Assembly (NCBI GenBank): GCA_030512335.1
Contig: JAULSU010000006.1
Span: forward strand, 4,526,001-4,590,000
Reading direction: 5' to 3'
Length of the DNA stretch: 64,000 nt
From: Immersiella caudata
Lineage: Eukaryota; Ascomycota; Sordariomycetes; Sordariales; Lasiosphaeriaceae
Shown piece after piece: positions 33,008 to 44,787 of this stretch. The notes below the pieces were generated by a model. That model was not told the DNA's origin. It searched no databases and worked only from the letters and a program-made list of their open reading frames with translations. A program made the position numbers and the translations under genes. Numbering within the stretch: the stretch's first letter is position 1; every line of letters begins with the position of its first letter.

Positions 33008-35697
33008 ATGGCATTTGGCCACAGCCTCAAGAACGCCTGCGACTTTGCACTGCTGGCATTGTGCATCCTAGCTGGCAACGATTTAGCATTTGCAGAGGAT
33101 GCACCGGCAGTTGGCGCCAGGGATCGGGTCAGCCTCAACGCAGGCTGGCGATTTCAGCGATGGACAGACAAGCCCGACAGCGTCAGCTACAGCACCATGA
33201 AGCCATGGATCATGCCGTCTGCCAACGATTTCATCAAGAACACGGCGAAGCGCGCACGGCGACCATCCAGCGAGCCCGCCAATGTCACTTTCGCTCAGCC
33301 AGACTTTGACGACAAAGCCTGGGAGCTGGTAGATGTCCCCCACGACTGGGCAGTCAAGAGGCCGTTCTATGCGGGTGCCAATGCAGTGATTGGCGGTGAC
33401 ATGGGTCGATTGCCGATTCACGGAGTGGGCTGGTATCGTCGGGCCATCCAACTCGACGCTACAGACTCGGGGAAGAGCCTTCTGCTCGACATTGACGGAG
33501 CCATGTCCTACGCCATGGTTTGGCTCAACGGCCGATTTGTTGGTGGATGGCCGTACGGATATGCTTCCTTTCGACTCGACTTGACCCCATACGCGAGATC
33601 TGGTAACAACCAGCTCGCCATTCGAGTCGACAACGCGATGGAGTCGTCCCGATTCTACCCCGGCGCAGGCATTTACCGCAATGTCTGGCTTACAAAGGTT
33701 TCGCAGCAGCATGTTGCGTACGACGGCACCTGGATCACCTCAGGACAAGTCTCGGATCAGTCTGCAACTCTGGACCTTGTCACCATCATCGAAAATCTGA
33801 GCACGGCCAGCAGCGCCACGGAAATCGAAGTATCCACCGACATCCACGTTTGGGATGCTGCATCAGGGAAAGCCGCCGCGAAGGTTGGGCAGTTCCCGAG
33901 CGTAAAGATTGCGGTCGATGGAGGAGCGAAGCACACCGTCAACGCCAGCACCACATTGCAGAACCCGCGCCTGTGGGGCCCGAGACCGTTGCAGGAGCCC
34001 AACCTCTATATTGCCATGACTCGACTGCAAAGCGGGGGACGAACGCTCGACGAGTATCACACCCGGTTTGGCATTCGCGCGGTTCAGTACACCGGTGACG
34101 GCATCAAAATCAACGGTCAGCGAGTGTACATCCAGGGAGTCAACCAACATCACGACTTGGGATCACTGGGCGCTGCATTCAATGTGCGGGCAGCAGAGAG
34201 GCAGCTGGAGATGCTGCAAGATATGGGATGCAACGCCGTTCGAACCTCACATAACCCCCCTTCCCGGGAGCTCCTGGATCTTGCTGACGAGCTTGGCATT
34301 TTGATCATGGATGAGGTAGCGCCCCCTTTCCCCCTGACCCTAGAATAGGTGCTGACAACTGAAACCACAAGATCTTCGATACATGGAACTCCCAAAAGCG
34401 CCGCAATGACTTCCATCTTATTTTCTCCGACTGGCACGAGCCGGACCTCCGGGCCTTTATCAGGCGCGACAGGAATCACCCCTCAGTCGTGATCTGGAGC
34501 TTTGGAAACGAAGTGGCGGAACAGCGCGCAAGGAATGGCGCAGCTACTGCACAAAGCCTCAAGGATATCGTCCGCGAAGAAGACCCAACCCGATACACCA
34601 CAGTAGGCAGCAATAACGCGGGACCAAATGACGCCTTCACCGGTGTTGCCGACATCATCGGTTTGAACTACCAGGGTGAGGGTCGAGGCACTGGCGCTGC
34701 CACTTTCCCTGACTTTCGGGCCAAATTTCCTTCCAAAATGATTCTCAGCACCGAGAGCTCGTCAGGAATCAGCACGCGCGGGACCTACATCTTCCCCGTC
34801 ACCACCTCGAACAGCATCACGGTCAGCGACAGCCAGGGCGGCGACCCACGCAACCGATACGTCAGCGCCTACGAGCTTTATGCAGTATCCTGGGGAGCCT
34901 CACCAGAGAAAGTGTTTGCCGCCCAGGATCGGTACCCCTACGTGGCCGGCGAGTTCGTTTGGACGGGCTGGGACTACTTGGGAGAGCCCACTCCCTATGA
35001 CCTGTCCCGCAGCAGCTACTTCGGCATCATCGACCTAGCCGGATTTCCCAAGGACCGCTTCTATCTCTACCAATCGCGCTGGAACCCGACGGTCAAGATG
35101 GCGCATATTCTTCCCCACTGGAACTGGCCCAACCGCACCGGACAGGTCACGCCAGTCCACGTATTTTCCTCTGGCGACCAGGCGGAGCTCTTCTTGAACG
35201 GCGTATCCCAGGGAGTTCAAAAGAAGGCAATCTCCTCCGGCTCGTATCGGTTCCGATGGGACAGAGTCGTGTACCAACCTGGTGAGCTCCAGGTGGTCAC
35301 TTACAAGGATGGGAACCTGTGGGCGAACGCGACGATGAGAACCACTGGGGAACCAAGCGGGTTGCATGGGTCTACCTACCGCGATCGCAAGACTATCAAG
35401 GCCGACGGGGCGGATCTGCTGTTCATCTCCATCGCGGTCGTTGATCAAAAGGGCGATGTGGTGCGTCAGAGCAATAACGCGATCACCTTTTCGGTTCAGG
35501 GGCCAGGTGAGATAGTGACAACTGACAACGGAGACCCCACCGATATGGTTGCGTTTCCGTCTCCGGAGCGGAAGGCCTTTGGTGGTTTAGCTCTAGCTAT
35601 TGTTCGGGCGAAGGCCGGCTCGTCCGGTAAAATCACCGTCACGGCGAGTGCCAAGGGGCTTGTCTCCGCAGAGGTGGTATTGGAAGCTCTGAGCTGA
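33008..35697 (+). CDS. Secreted GH2 beta-galactosidase/beta-glucuronidase-type glycosidase
   Basis: A glycoside hydrolase family 2 enzyme of 877 residues, predicted to act outside the cell as an exo-beta-glycosidase on plant polysaccharide side chains. Exons: 33008-34315 and 34372-35697. A signal peptide (ALLALCILAGNDLAFAEDA) is followed by the sugar-binding domain (DVPHDWAVKRPFY, LLLDIDGAMSYAMVWLNG), an immunoglobulin-like domain, and the TIM barrel with QGVNQHHDLGSLG, AVRTSHNPPSRELLDLAD and IMDE. The acid/base lies in IWSFGNEV (Glu483) and the nucleophile in LSTESSSG (Glu564). C-terminal DUF4982- and Big-type domains follow (QAELFLNGVSQG, LLFISIAVVDQKG). It has the layout of bacterial-type GH2 enzymes, so substrate (galactoside or glucuronide) cannot be fixed. 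It precedes a GH115 gene on the same strand. Confidence 0.9.
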
Positions 35698-36221
35698 GGA
35701 CGCAATGGGCAAACGCAAGATAGACGGAAGTGGCAAGATCATCTCGACTAATTACTAGCTATCGATCAGAGCTTCTCTTCTTCGCAAATATCACTACCAT
35801 CACTGCAGCTCATAACCACAAATTCCAACCCTGACAGAGCCCCTGGACAAACTCCTACGATGAGTCCTCATAGCACGCCGTGTCCTTTCGGGACCATTAC
35901 TCCTCTCCGCACTCCAAGAAGACGGAGGCTTGGAAGTTGAATAAACTACAACGTCAGGGTAGCCGTAAATTTCTCCGTCTAGAGTATTAGCCGACTGCTG
36001 TCACGGTACCTGCATTTGCCTAGAAATTGGAAATTGCGGCCCCGCCCGGACCGGCGAATACCCCAGAACTTGGCTCCCGAGTCCCTTTGACGGCTCTTGG
36101 TACCAAGCCCTTTCATCCGAGAAAATGCCCGGCCATGTCCCCATGAGTTGTCCCTTCCTGCCTGGCCCCGAGGGATCGGCTCACCCCAAGGTTCGTGCGT
36201 CAGGGGCGCTTATCATTCAAG
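35698..36221. other. Intergenic between GH2 and GH115 genes
   Basis: About 520 bases between two genes on the same strand; it should hold the GH2 terminator and the GH115 promoter. No gene or clear core element is seen. Confidence 0.4.
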
Positions 36222-39200
36222 ATGATTCATCGTCGTATCATGAAGCTGCTAGCTCTGCTAGCACTTACACCGCGGATTCAAGGACTGCTAGAGGAACAGT
36301 TTGTGTCCTTCCAGTCAGTCGCACCGACCAGCGCATACCTCAGCATCACCGATGCGAACATCCTAGTCTCCGTGGATGACTTTGTCGGAGTCCATATCGC
36401 TGCGAATAGCTTGGAGAGCGACCTGCAACAGATCACGGGCGTGAAGCGAACTGTCCACAATGAGACGTCATCCAGCATCGTCCGGTATGCCAACTCAACC
36501 CTCAGCAGCGCGATCATCGTGGGATCTATCAATTCTACCCTGATTCAGCACCTCACAAAAGCCGGGACATTCAATACCACCGAGATCACTGGAAAGTTCG
36601 AGTCCTTTAAGACCGCGGTGGTGGAAAGGCCTTTCCCAGGTGTGAGCCGAGCCCTTGTCATTGCGGGAAGCGACAAAAGGGGCACCATCTACGGGATTCA
36701 CACTTTGGCCGAGCAGTCGGGGCAGTCTCCTCTCCACTGGTTCGCCGATGTTCCCGCCAAAAAGCACGCTCAGATTCTTGCACAACCCAAGACTACAATC
36801 CACGGCGAGCCTTCAGTGAGGTACAGGGGCCTCTTCATCAACGACGAGGAGCCAGCGCTGAACACGTGGTGGGCACGGCAACACAATGCGACAAGATACC
36901 CGCTCGACACAGAGTTTTATGCGCATGTTTTCGACTTGCTACTGAGACTCAAGGCTAACTACATGTGGCCCGCCATGTGGAAGTCGTTCATTGCGCCGCC
37001 AGGGAATGTGTTCTTCACGGATGATCCTGGCAATCAACAGTTGGCTGATGATTACGGGTACGAATCACCTGCCGCACTTCCTCGTACAGTTGACTGATTG
37101 CTGCAGCATCGTGATCTCCACCGCACACCACGAGCCCATGCAGCGGGCTACTAACGAGTGGGACGAGGCAGAGCTCGGCCCGTGGGACTGGTCCAAGAAC
37201 AAGGCCCGGATGACCAAGTTCATGGAGGAAGGTATCGAACGAGCGGGCAACAACGAGTCCTACTTCACCGTTGGCTTGCGCGGACTGGGAGATGAGGCGG
37301 CCGTCACTGCCAATGCCATTGAGATGCTCAAGGACGTGTTTCAGGTGCAACGCGACATCATCAAAAAGTACCACGGCTCCGAGTCGGCAGTGAATCAAGT
37401 CTGGGCCCTCTACAAGGAGGTAGCGTCGTACTACGATGCGGGTCTGGACCCCCCCGAGGATGTGACGATTCTGTTCCCGGATGACAATGCGGGAAATGTC
37501 TACCGTCTCCCCACTGGTGACGAGTCAGAGAGGAAGGGAGGAAACGGCGTGTACTTTCACCTCGAGTATGTCGGCCTACCCCGGAGCTACAAATGGGGCA
37601 ATTCCAACAACCTCCCCAAGATGTTGAAGGAACTGATGCACTCGTATCTCCGAGGCGCGACCAGGATATGGATCGTCAACGTTGGCGACATCAAGCCGAT
37701 GGAGCTCCCCTTCAGCTTCGCCATGGACCTCGCTTGGGACGTGACAAAGTTCAGCTTCGAGGGGCTCCCCGGGTATCTCACCAAGTTTGCAGCGCGCGAG
37801 TTTGGGCCTGAAGACGCAGAGGAGATTGGGTCCATTTGGCTCGAACACAGCCACCTGGTCGGACTCAGACGCCACGAGCTGGTGACCCCGGCGACCTACT
37901 CGCACCTTAACTACCACGAAGCCGAACGCGTTTTAAATCGATGGCACAAAGTTGCAGCCCGGGCCAAAACTTTGTATGCTCAGATCGATGCTGCATCAAA
38001 GCCGGCATTTTTCCAGCTGGTGTACCACCCCGTTGTTTCGAGCGCCCTGTACCACGCCGTCAACATCGGCGTGGGGACCAACTACCGCTTCGCCCTCGAA
38101 CGGCGCAACTCGGCAAACAAGGTTGCCCACGAAGTCCTCGCCGATTTCGAGTCAGCGTACGACATAGTCGAGGAGTGGGATGCGATGCTGGACGGTAAGT
38201 GGGCGCTGATGATGTCGCAAGCCGTGTACGACGCCGTCGAGGAGCCCAAGATGTGGGCCGCCCCATCCCGCGACATCGTGGCCAACCTTTCGTTTGTGCA
38301 GCTGCGTCAAAACATGCAGTTCTCGCTGGGAAACCTCGGACTTCGCGCCGAGGGCTCGCTCAGCCCGACGGAGCAGGGCCGATGGGCCGAGTCTGTCGAT
38401 GCGTCGATGCCAACCACCAACTTTGCCCCTCTGTTACCGCCCATGGACCGCTACGGGCCTCCGGTTCGCCATGTGGATATCTTCATGCGCGGCAATCACC
38501 GCGTGCCTATTCAATGGGCCCTAGATGACATTGCCGTCGACTGGCTGTCCATCACGCCCAAAAGCGGCACCCTCAGCAAAGACACGCAGACTGACCAGCG
38601 TCTCAACGTCACGGTCGACTGGAGCACAGTGCCGCCCGGCTTCAACGACACAATCCTGGTGGGCATCCGATCGACACCCGCCCCCTTCCCCTATTTTGAC
38701 CAGATTCGTGTCCCTGTCGTCAACACGCTGGTCGATCCCATGGGCGCGTCCAACGCACGCCGAGGCGTCTTTCCTGAGACTAACGGTATGGTTTCCATCG
38801 AAGCGCCGCATTTTGATGCAAGCCAGACCAACAGCAGCACCAAGGAACTGCACTTCGAGGCATTCCCCTTCCTCGGATCCCGCAGCGAGTCCGGATCCAT
38901 CGCGTTGCGCCCCTTTGACGTTGCCCGTTCTTCCTTAACAGGGGCAAAGGCCGCGTCAGTCAGTTACAGCATCTGGCTGTTTTCGCCCGCCAACAATGTA
39001 GAAGCCACCGTCTACATCAACGCCGGGCTGGATACCGACCCGAAGCTGAAAATGGAATTCTCCTTGACCGTCGACGACGCCCCGGCCAATTTCACGCGTG
39101 TCCTCAGCGACTACATCAAGAATCCCTACGCAGGCGACATCCCGCCCGAGTGGTTAGACCATGTGGCTGACAACATCTGGACCAAGCGCGTCAAACTCGG

Positions 39201-39339
39201 TGCGATACCTGAGGGCGCTCACCGTCTGGTGTGGCGCGCGAACTCGCCCGAGGTCTACCTAGAGAAAATTGTGCTCAACATCCGAGGCACCGTCAAGCCG
39301 AGCTACCTCGGGCCTCCAGAGACGAGCAGAATCGCCTAG
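36222..39339 (+). CDS. GH115 xylan alpha-1,2-glucuronidase
   Basis: A family 115 glycoside hydrolase of 1022 residues, which removes (4-O-methyl-)glucuronic acid from internal and terminal xylose of glucuronoxylan outside the cell. Exons: 36222-37057 and 37107-39339. After a signal peptide (MKLLALLALTPRIQG) come the N-terminal domain with ALVIAGSDKRGTIYGIHTL, the barrel start RYRGLFINDEEPALNTWW, then LKANYMWPAMWKSF, the loop after the intron with ISTAHHEPMQRATNEW, FTVGLRGLGDEA, a FPDDNAGNVYRLP region and GGNGVYFHLEYVGLPRSYKW, IWIVNVGDIKPMELP, and the C-terminal GH115 domains with HFDASQTN. All are family hallmarks and length fits. An in-frame ATG at 36240 is an alternative start giving a tighter signal peptide. 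Confidence 0.94.
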
Positions 39340-39883
39340 TAGCCGGCGTGTTTTACCAGCCCGCCTTCCATGTTGAGCAGCCCTGGCGGGTAAAACCATC
39401 CAATTTCGTGCGGACAGCGGGCCCCGGCGACTCATGCGGAACGGCGGGAGATTCAGCCGGGGCAAGAAAATTTGACGGTCAGGAGAGCTCGGGACTGGCG
39501 CGCGGCTTCTTTCAGCTTACTCAATGGGGAACATATGCTTGTTGAGCTATTTGTTGGACAAGAAAGTTTCTATACGGGGCTAGCTGTGGACGTTTCAACT
39601 TTGTCTCTGTTTTCTCATTGCCCAATGACACCTCTTTGACGTGATCGTTTGCACACCTAGGGCCAAGTTAGAACAGACAACTTTCGAGTCGGGACAGTGT
39701 ATTGCAATGCAGATACTTTTGGAGTTTCACAATTGAGTTGACCCCATAGGCTTCGTTCACAATACCATTTGTGGCCATGAACCACAAAGAAATGTTTTCA
39801 GGGGCAAAAAATAGATTGTTCATAACATTAAGTAGATATTATATTTGATATGGACGACTGACTTTGTTGCAGAGGGTCATTGT
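39340..39883. other. Intergenic, convergent 3' ends
   Basis: About 540 bases between the 3' ends of the GH115 gene (+) and an aminopeptidase gene (-). AT-rich in its right half, as 3' regions often are. No gene is seen. Confidence 0.4.
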
Positions 39884-41486
39884 TTACTTGCTAAACTTGG
39901 CGCCGCAAGGGCCCGAGTGGCCGTGAGAGTGAGCGCCCAGCTCGGCTCTCTTGCGGAACTGAGCCCTGTCGGCAGACCACCTCCTCTCGACGGGGTTGAC
40001 GGCAGGGAGGGTGTCGAAGCTGAGGGCGTACTTGGCAACGGAGTGCGCGACGGCCTTGGTGTTGAGTAGGAAGGCGTCCTGGGCCAGGTTGTCGACAGTG
40101 TCGCCAACAGCATGGTAGTTGACGTCGTATGCAACACCTGCCTGGCCGCCAAAGAGAGCGGCCTCCTCCTCGGTCATGATGCCCTCGGCTCCGGTGAAGA
40201 GACCACCCGAGGGGACACCGTTCTCGATGAAAGCGGCGTAGTCAGAGCGGCCAGAGAACTCGGTGGGAACCGAAGCGACGCCCTTACTGGCAAAGAACTC
40301 CTCAAAGTCCCGCTCAATGACATCGGAGCCAGCGGGGCCCTCAAGGCCGAAGGCGTCTCCATTGCCGTCGTAGATGCCGTAGATGTAGTTGGGACTGGCA
40401 ATCTATATATGAAGCGGGTTAGTGGTCATGATTCGTGGTCCAAAGAGGTAGTTAACTCACCATGTCGCAGTTGAGGTAGCCACGCATCTTGGCAACCTCG
40501 CTCTCGGTGCTGTTGACCGACTTCATGTAGGCGTACGAACCGAGCAGGCCGTACTCCTCGGCAGACCAGAAGCCGAAGCGGATGGCGTTCTTGATCTTGA
40601 ATTTGCTGAGAGCGATGGCAATGTTGAGGACACCGATGGTGCCGGAGCCGTCGTCGTTAATGCCGGGGCCGGCAATAACAGAGTCGGTGTGACCGCCCAG
40701 AACCAGGACGTTATCGTGGTCGCCCCCCTTGGTCTCGGCGATGACGTTGTAAGTGACGCGGTTCTCCATGATGGACTCAACCGTCAGCTGGCCCGTGACC
40801 TCGCCGGCCTCGAGGGAAGCGAGGATAGCCTGGCCGTCGACCTGGCTGATGCCCACAATGGGAGCGTAGAGGTCGGATGCCTCGCCGAGGGTTCCAGCAA
40901 CGGGACCGTCGACGTTGTTGTAGATGACGGCGGCAGCAGCGCCAGCGGCCTTGGCAGCGGTGGACTTGGCGGCGAAGGTGCACTCGCCACGGGAGATGAG
41001 GGCGATGTTGCCGGCCACCTCGGCCGGGTAGTCTTCGGCAGTACAGCCAAGGTTCGACGCGGCCACGATGGGGCGGTCGAAGGTTCCGGCAGGGGTGTAA
41101 GTCATGATGCGGGCGTCGATGGCGGAGCCGCCGACAACAAATTCGGCCGAGCCATCCGAGAACAGCTCAGTGAAGGGCTGCTTGGTGACATTGTAGTAGT
41201 TGAGGGCGCTCAGGGTGTCGATGAGGTAGTCGACGGTGGCCTCGTGGCCGGGCGACCCAAACACGCGGTTTCCGCCGTTGGCATCAGCAATGGCCTGGAG
41301 CTTATTGGCGCCAGCCATGAGGCCCTCGAGCGTGATCTCGTCCTGCAGCTTCTCGGACGAGACGAGCTCCTTCACCGGGTGCGGGGGCTTCGGGCAGGGC
41401 TTCTTGGGACCGTGGGACGGGCCCGAGGCCGATGCGCCCGAGAAGAGCAGCGCCACACAGGCGAGGGAGTAGGTCGATGTCCTCAT
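39884..41486 (-). CDS. Secreted M28 aminopeptidase with PA domain
   Basis: A zinc metallopeptidase of family M28 (leucine aminopeptidase 2 / aminopeptidase Y type), 514 residues, which removes N-terminal residues from peptides outside the cell or in the vacuole. Exons: 41486-40461 and 40402-39884. A signal peptide (YSLACVALLFSGASA) and a Pro-rich stretch (KKPCPKPPHPVKELVS) precede the pro-part. A PA domain (RGECTFAAKSTAAKAAGAAAAV) is inserted before the catalytic core. Zinc ligands are visible in LGGHTDSV (His), GINDDGSG (Asp), SAEEYGLLGS (Glu-Glu), SGRSDYAAF (Asp) and NYHAVGDT (His), so all are kept. The C-terminus is His-rich (HSHGHSGPCG). A second M28 gene lies at 53794. Confidence 0.93.
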
Positions 41487-43270
41487 TGTGAGTTGGGAGC
41501 CGCAACGGAAGCGAGTGACCGGTAGGGCAATTAAAAGAGTGGAAGGTTGAGGGTGAGGGTGGCAACCAAGAAAAAAAAACAAATCTCATCGTCGAGACGG
41601 GCTGTTGCATTTGTACCAACTGGCACGACATACTGGCGGCGGCACCGCGTTCCATGTGACCGCGACCACAGGTGGGGTGGGCTGTGACAGTGGATGTTGA
41701 CGACAACGGTTGTGTGGCGTTGTCGATCTTGAAGCGGTGGGGTAGCATTCCACCTTCTCGAAGTTGCAACGCGCCAATAACAGTCACAACCCGCCCAGGG
41801 GAGCTAGTATGATAACGGCAGGCGCCCAGCTCCAAACCCAACATCACCCCTTTCCGCGAACCAGGGCCGCGCATTGCCGCGCTCCATGCTCCATCTCCCC
41901 GACGGTGCTCCTTCCACGAGCGTTGGAGAAACCGAGATGAGCGATTGATGCTAGCACCAGACGCGCTTAGAGTCCTGAAACTGGCAGCTCGCTCGGTGCT
42001 CGGCGCAGCCAATCGGTTGATCATGACACTTCTACGCGTGAGAGGTTGACCATGGCGTTGTGCTGCAGCCACAGCTTCAAGATTGTGGGAAAGTAAAAAT
42101 CACGACAAAAGTCAATGACATACCCACCATCGGCACCGGCAACTTAGCTGCACAGTTGGCAACCTTGAAATGAAGCCCCCTCGATGTGCCGCTCCCGTTG
42201 CAACTGCCCCTGGCTTGGTATTGGTGCTGGGGGAGCAGTCCTGGCCCAAAGAGTAAGGTAAGGTAAGGTAAGGTAAGCTTACCAAAGGTCCCAAAAAGCG
42301 AATTAGAAGGCGTCGATCACGGCAAGGTAATTTGCATCCATTGAAGGCATCTGCATCACCTCCCCAAGAAGCCCAGATTCTCCGCATCCGTACATCAGCC
42401 AGATGCGTCATCACACCATTTCCCCAGAATGGACGAGGTGGCCATTGGTCCCCTCTGTGTGGACTGCACCTGTTCAAATGTCGTGATGGGCGGAAATACC
42501 GGTAAGGCCATTTGCAATCCGGCCTGTCCCGTTGCACCGCATGTCTTTCATTTCGCAGCAGGCATCCAATCTACCAGTGGGTTTTCGTACCTTCCCAAAA
42601 TAGAATAGCGTTCCATGATCCGGTGATCGCATTGGTCGCCACGGTGCAACAAAGAGGACTTGGCGAGTCTTGATCGATTTCCCCAACTCCACATCTACTG
42701 CTTCTTATCACAGCTCGGAAACACTACTAATGGGCTAGGACCAAGCATCGTTGACACCTGCCAGGACGGGTCTGGAAATATCCAAGTCATTTTAGCGCTT
42801 GTACGAAACTCAGCGCGGGCCAATCAGAATGCAGATGGGACTCAACGGCTCCCCGGTGTAAGTCGCTACTGTGCGGGGAGCGTCGTATCTCGCGACATCA
42901 GTTGCAGCCCAAGTAGAACCGCGGCCACGCTAGGCCATTTGCACCAGATCATCGGGCTTCAGGTCGAGCTTGACATAGGACGACACATGCGACGAGGAGG
43001 AACCTCGGGGCTTTTAGAAAACAGCTGCCAAACGGGGCAGTCGGATTACGTCACAGTCAAGACGGAAATGCCCTGGCACAATTGGTTGAGACTGATGAAA
43101 AAGGAATCTGAATTTTGATGCTAGGATGCATGATTGCGGAGACAACAGTTATCTACAGATGCCAGCCTGATCTCTCCAAAACTTTGTGCAGCTGCAAAAA
43201 TATGTACAAGGACTTGTCAAACTGGATGCGTTTTGATGAAGATGACGCGCGGCCGCGTAGGCGTGGGACC
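41487..43270. other. Intergenic region
   Basis: About 1.8 kb from the aminopeptidase start to the 3' end of the GH7 gene. Apart from a short GTAAG repeat at 42253 nothing is recognised. Confidence 0.4.
42253..42277 (+). repeat. (GTAAG)5 microsatellite
   Basis: Five tandem GTAAG units, followed by CTTACC, which makes a short inverted partner for the last unit. Confidence 0.85.
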
Positions 43271-44787
43271 TTAGACGGTTGTGGTCGAGCCGATGGGTCC
43301 GAAGCGGATGTTGGACCAGATGACCTTGGCGTTGGGAATGCTGGCCTCAACCTCGGAGGGGACACCGGAATCCGTGGAGCAAGGGCCACGCTCGGCACCC
43401 GGCTCGCCGGCCTTCTCAGGAGGGTAGGTGGAGTCGAGCCAGAGCATGTTCGAGTAGTGGTCGTCCCAGATGGACATGACGAGGACCATGGGGACGCCAA
43501 GGGCCGCGTTAAGCTGGTCGAAGCCACCGACCTCGGCGAAGCGGTCGCGGTCGCCAAAGGCCGCGAACTGGGTGGTGCAGAACTCGGGGGTGATGTGGTT
43601 GACCTTCTCGACGCCATCCCAGGTCGGGGCCGGGACCTCGATCTTCTTGCCGTCTTGCACGAAGAACTGGGTGAGCTTGTTGGGCTCGAACTGCGAGACG
43701 ACGCTGTGTTCATGTCAGAGGTGTGCAACGGGAAGTCGAGATATAAGGGACGAGAGCACTTACGTGAACTTCCTCGAGGTGTCGACCTGCAGGCCCTTGC
43801 CGTAGAAGTCCTTGTTACCCATGCGGTAGGGGTTGTAATCGCAGCCGTTGGCATCGCAACCACCGGCAAAGCGGTCCTCCGAGTAAGTTCCACCGCAAGT
43901 GGACGTCTCGCAGACATGGTACTTGTTGTCCTTGCAGGCGTGGGGGGTGAAAGCATACGCGTGTGCGTTGGACTCCCTGTACCGGCTGGTTAGCGGCGGA
44001 TTCTTTGGGCACTGCAGCTGCTTGAATCTCACCAGATATCGATTTCGGCGCAGCAGCCACCCATGGGACCAACACCGGCGTTGGCGTCGTTGCTGGACGC
44101 CCTCCAGCCCTCGACGTTGCCCTTTCCACCGACGAACTTGAGATCACGAGCGCATTGCGCGTCGCAGTACTGCAGCCAAAGTTAGCAAGCCTTATCATCG
44201 CCTGGGGCACCTGGCAGATAGGCACTTACCCCTGTGCCGTACTTGGCGCCAGCCTTGTTGGTCGAGTACTTGGCCATACCGCCATCTTCGTCCATGGCCA
44301 CGAAGTAGAGGGCTGAGTTGAGACCACAGTCGACGGTTGAGAGGTCGATGTCAAAGGTGAACTCGTTGTTCATCAGGGTGAACATCTGGTACTTGGTGGC
44401 CCCGTTCATGAGGTAGAAGCGGGAGCCGATGTTGGTGCCGTACTCGTGCTTGGTGACGAACTTGAGTGTAAGGGCGTCGCCGCTGGTTGTCGCACCGTAG
44501 GTCTGGGAGTAGTTGGCACCCTCGAGTTGGCACTTGGAGGCACAGTCGGCGGCCGTGCTGCAGACGCTGGTCCACTTGTTTCCATCGTAGCAGTTCTTTC
44601 CACTGCTATCGTGGAGCCAGCGCCAGTTGGCGTCGATCACCACCTCGGCGTTGACGGTGGTGCAGGAGCCTTTGCCCGAGCACTTCTTCCACGACATCTT
44701 GGGATGCGTCTCGCTCTGTTCCTTGCCGACCTGCTGGGCCGTAGCCAGGCCCATCAGCAGGGGCGCTGCCACGAAGAAGGACTTCAT
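43271..44787 (-). CDS. cbh1: GH7 cellobiohydrolase I-type cellulase
   Basis: A family 7 glycoside hydrolase of 446 residues, a secreted cellulase that releases cellobiose from cellulose chain ends. Exons: 44787-44230, 44169-44033, 43976-43764, 43703-43271. A signal peptide (FFVAAPLLMGLATAQQ) leads into QSETHPKMSWKKCS, typical of the mature N-terminus. VDCGLNSALYFVAMDEDGG and the catalytic CCAEIDIWE follow: Glu228 nucleophile, Asp230, Glu233 acid/base. CDYNPYRMG and SIWDDHYSNMLWLDSTYP are also family blocks. The many Cys and the ETSTCGGTYS loop favour a cellobiohydrolase over an endoglucanase, though EG1-type cannot be excluded by eye. There is no linker and no CBM1 cellulose-binding module: the protein ends soon after NIRFGPIGST. 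Confidence 0.94.

Noticed and set aside
40689..41525. 278-codon plus-strand open frame
   Set aside because: Antisense shadow of the M28 aminopeptidase, a product of its codon bias.
43115..43993. 292-codon plus-strand open frame
   Set aside because: Antisense shadow of the GH7 gene.
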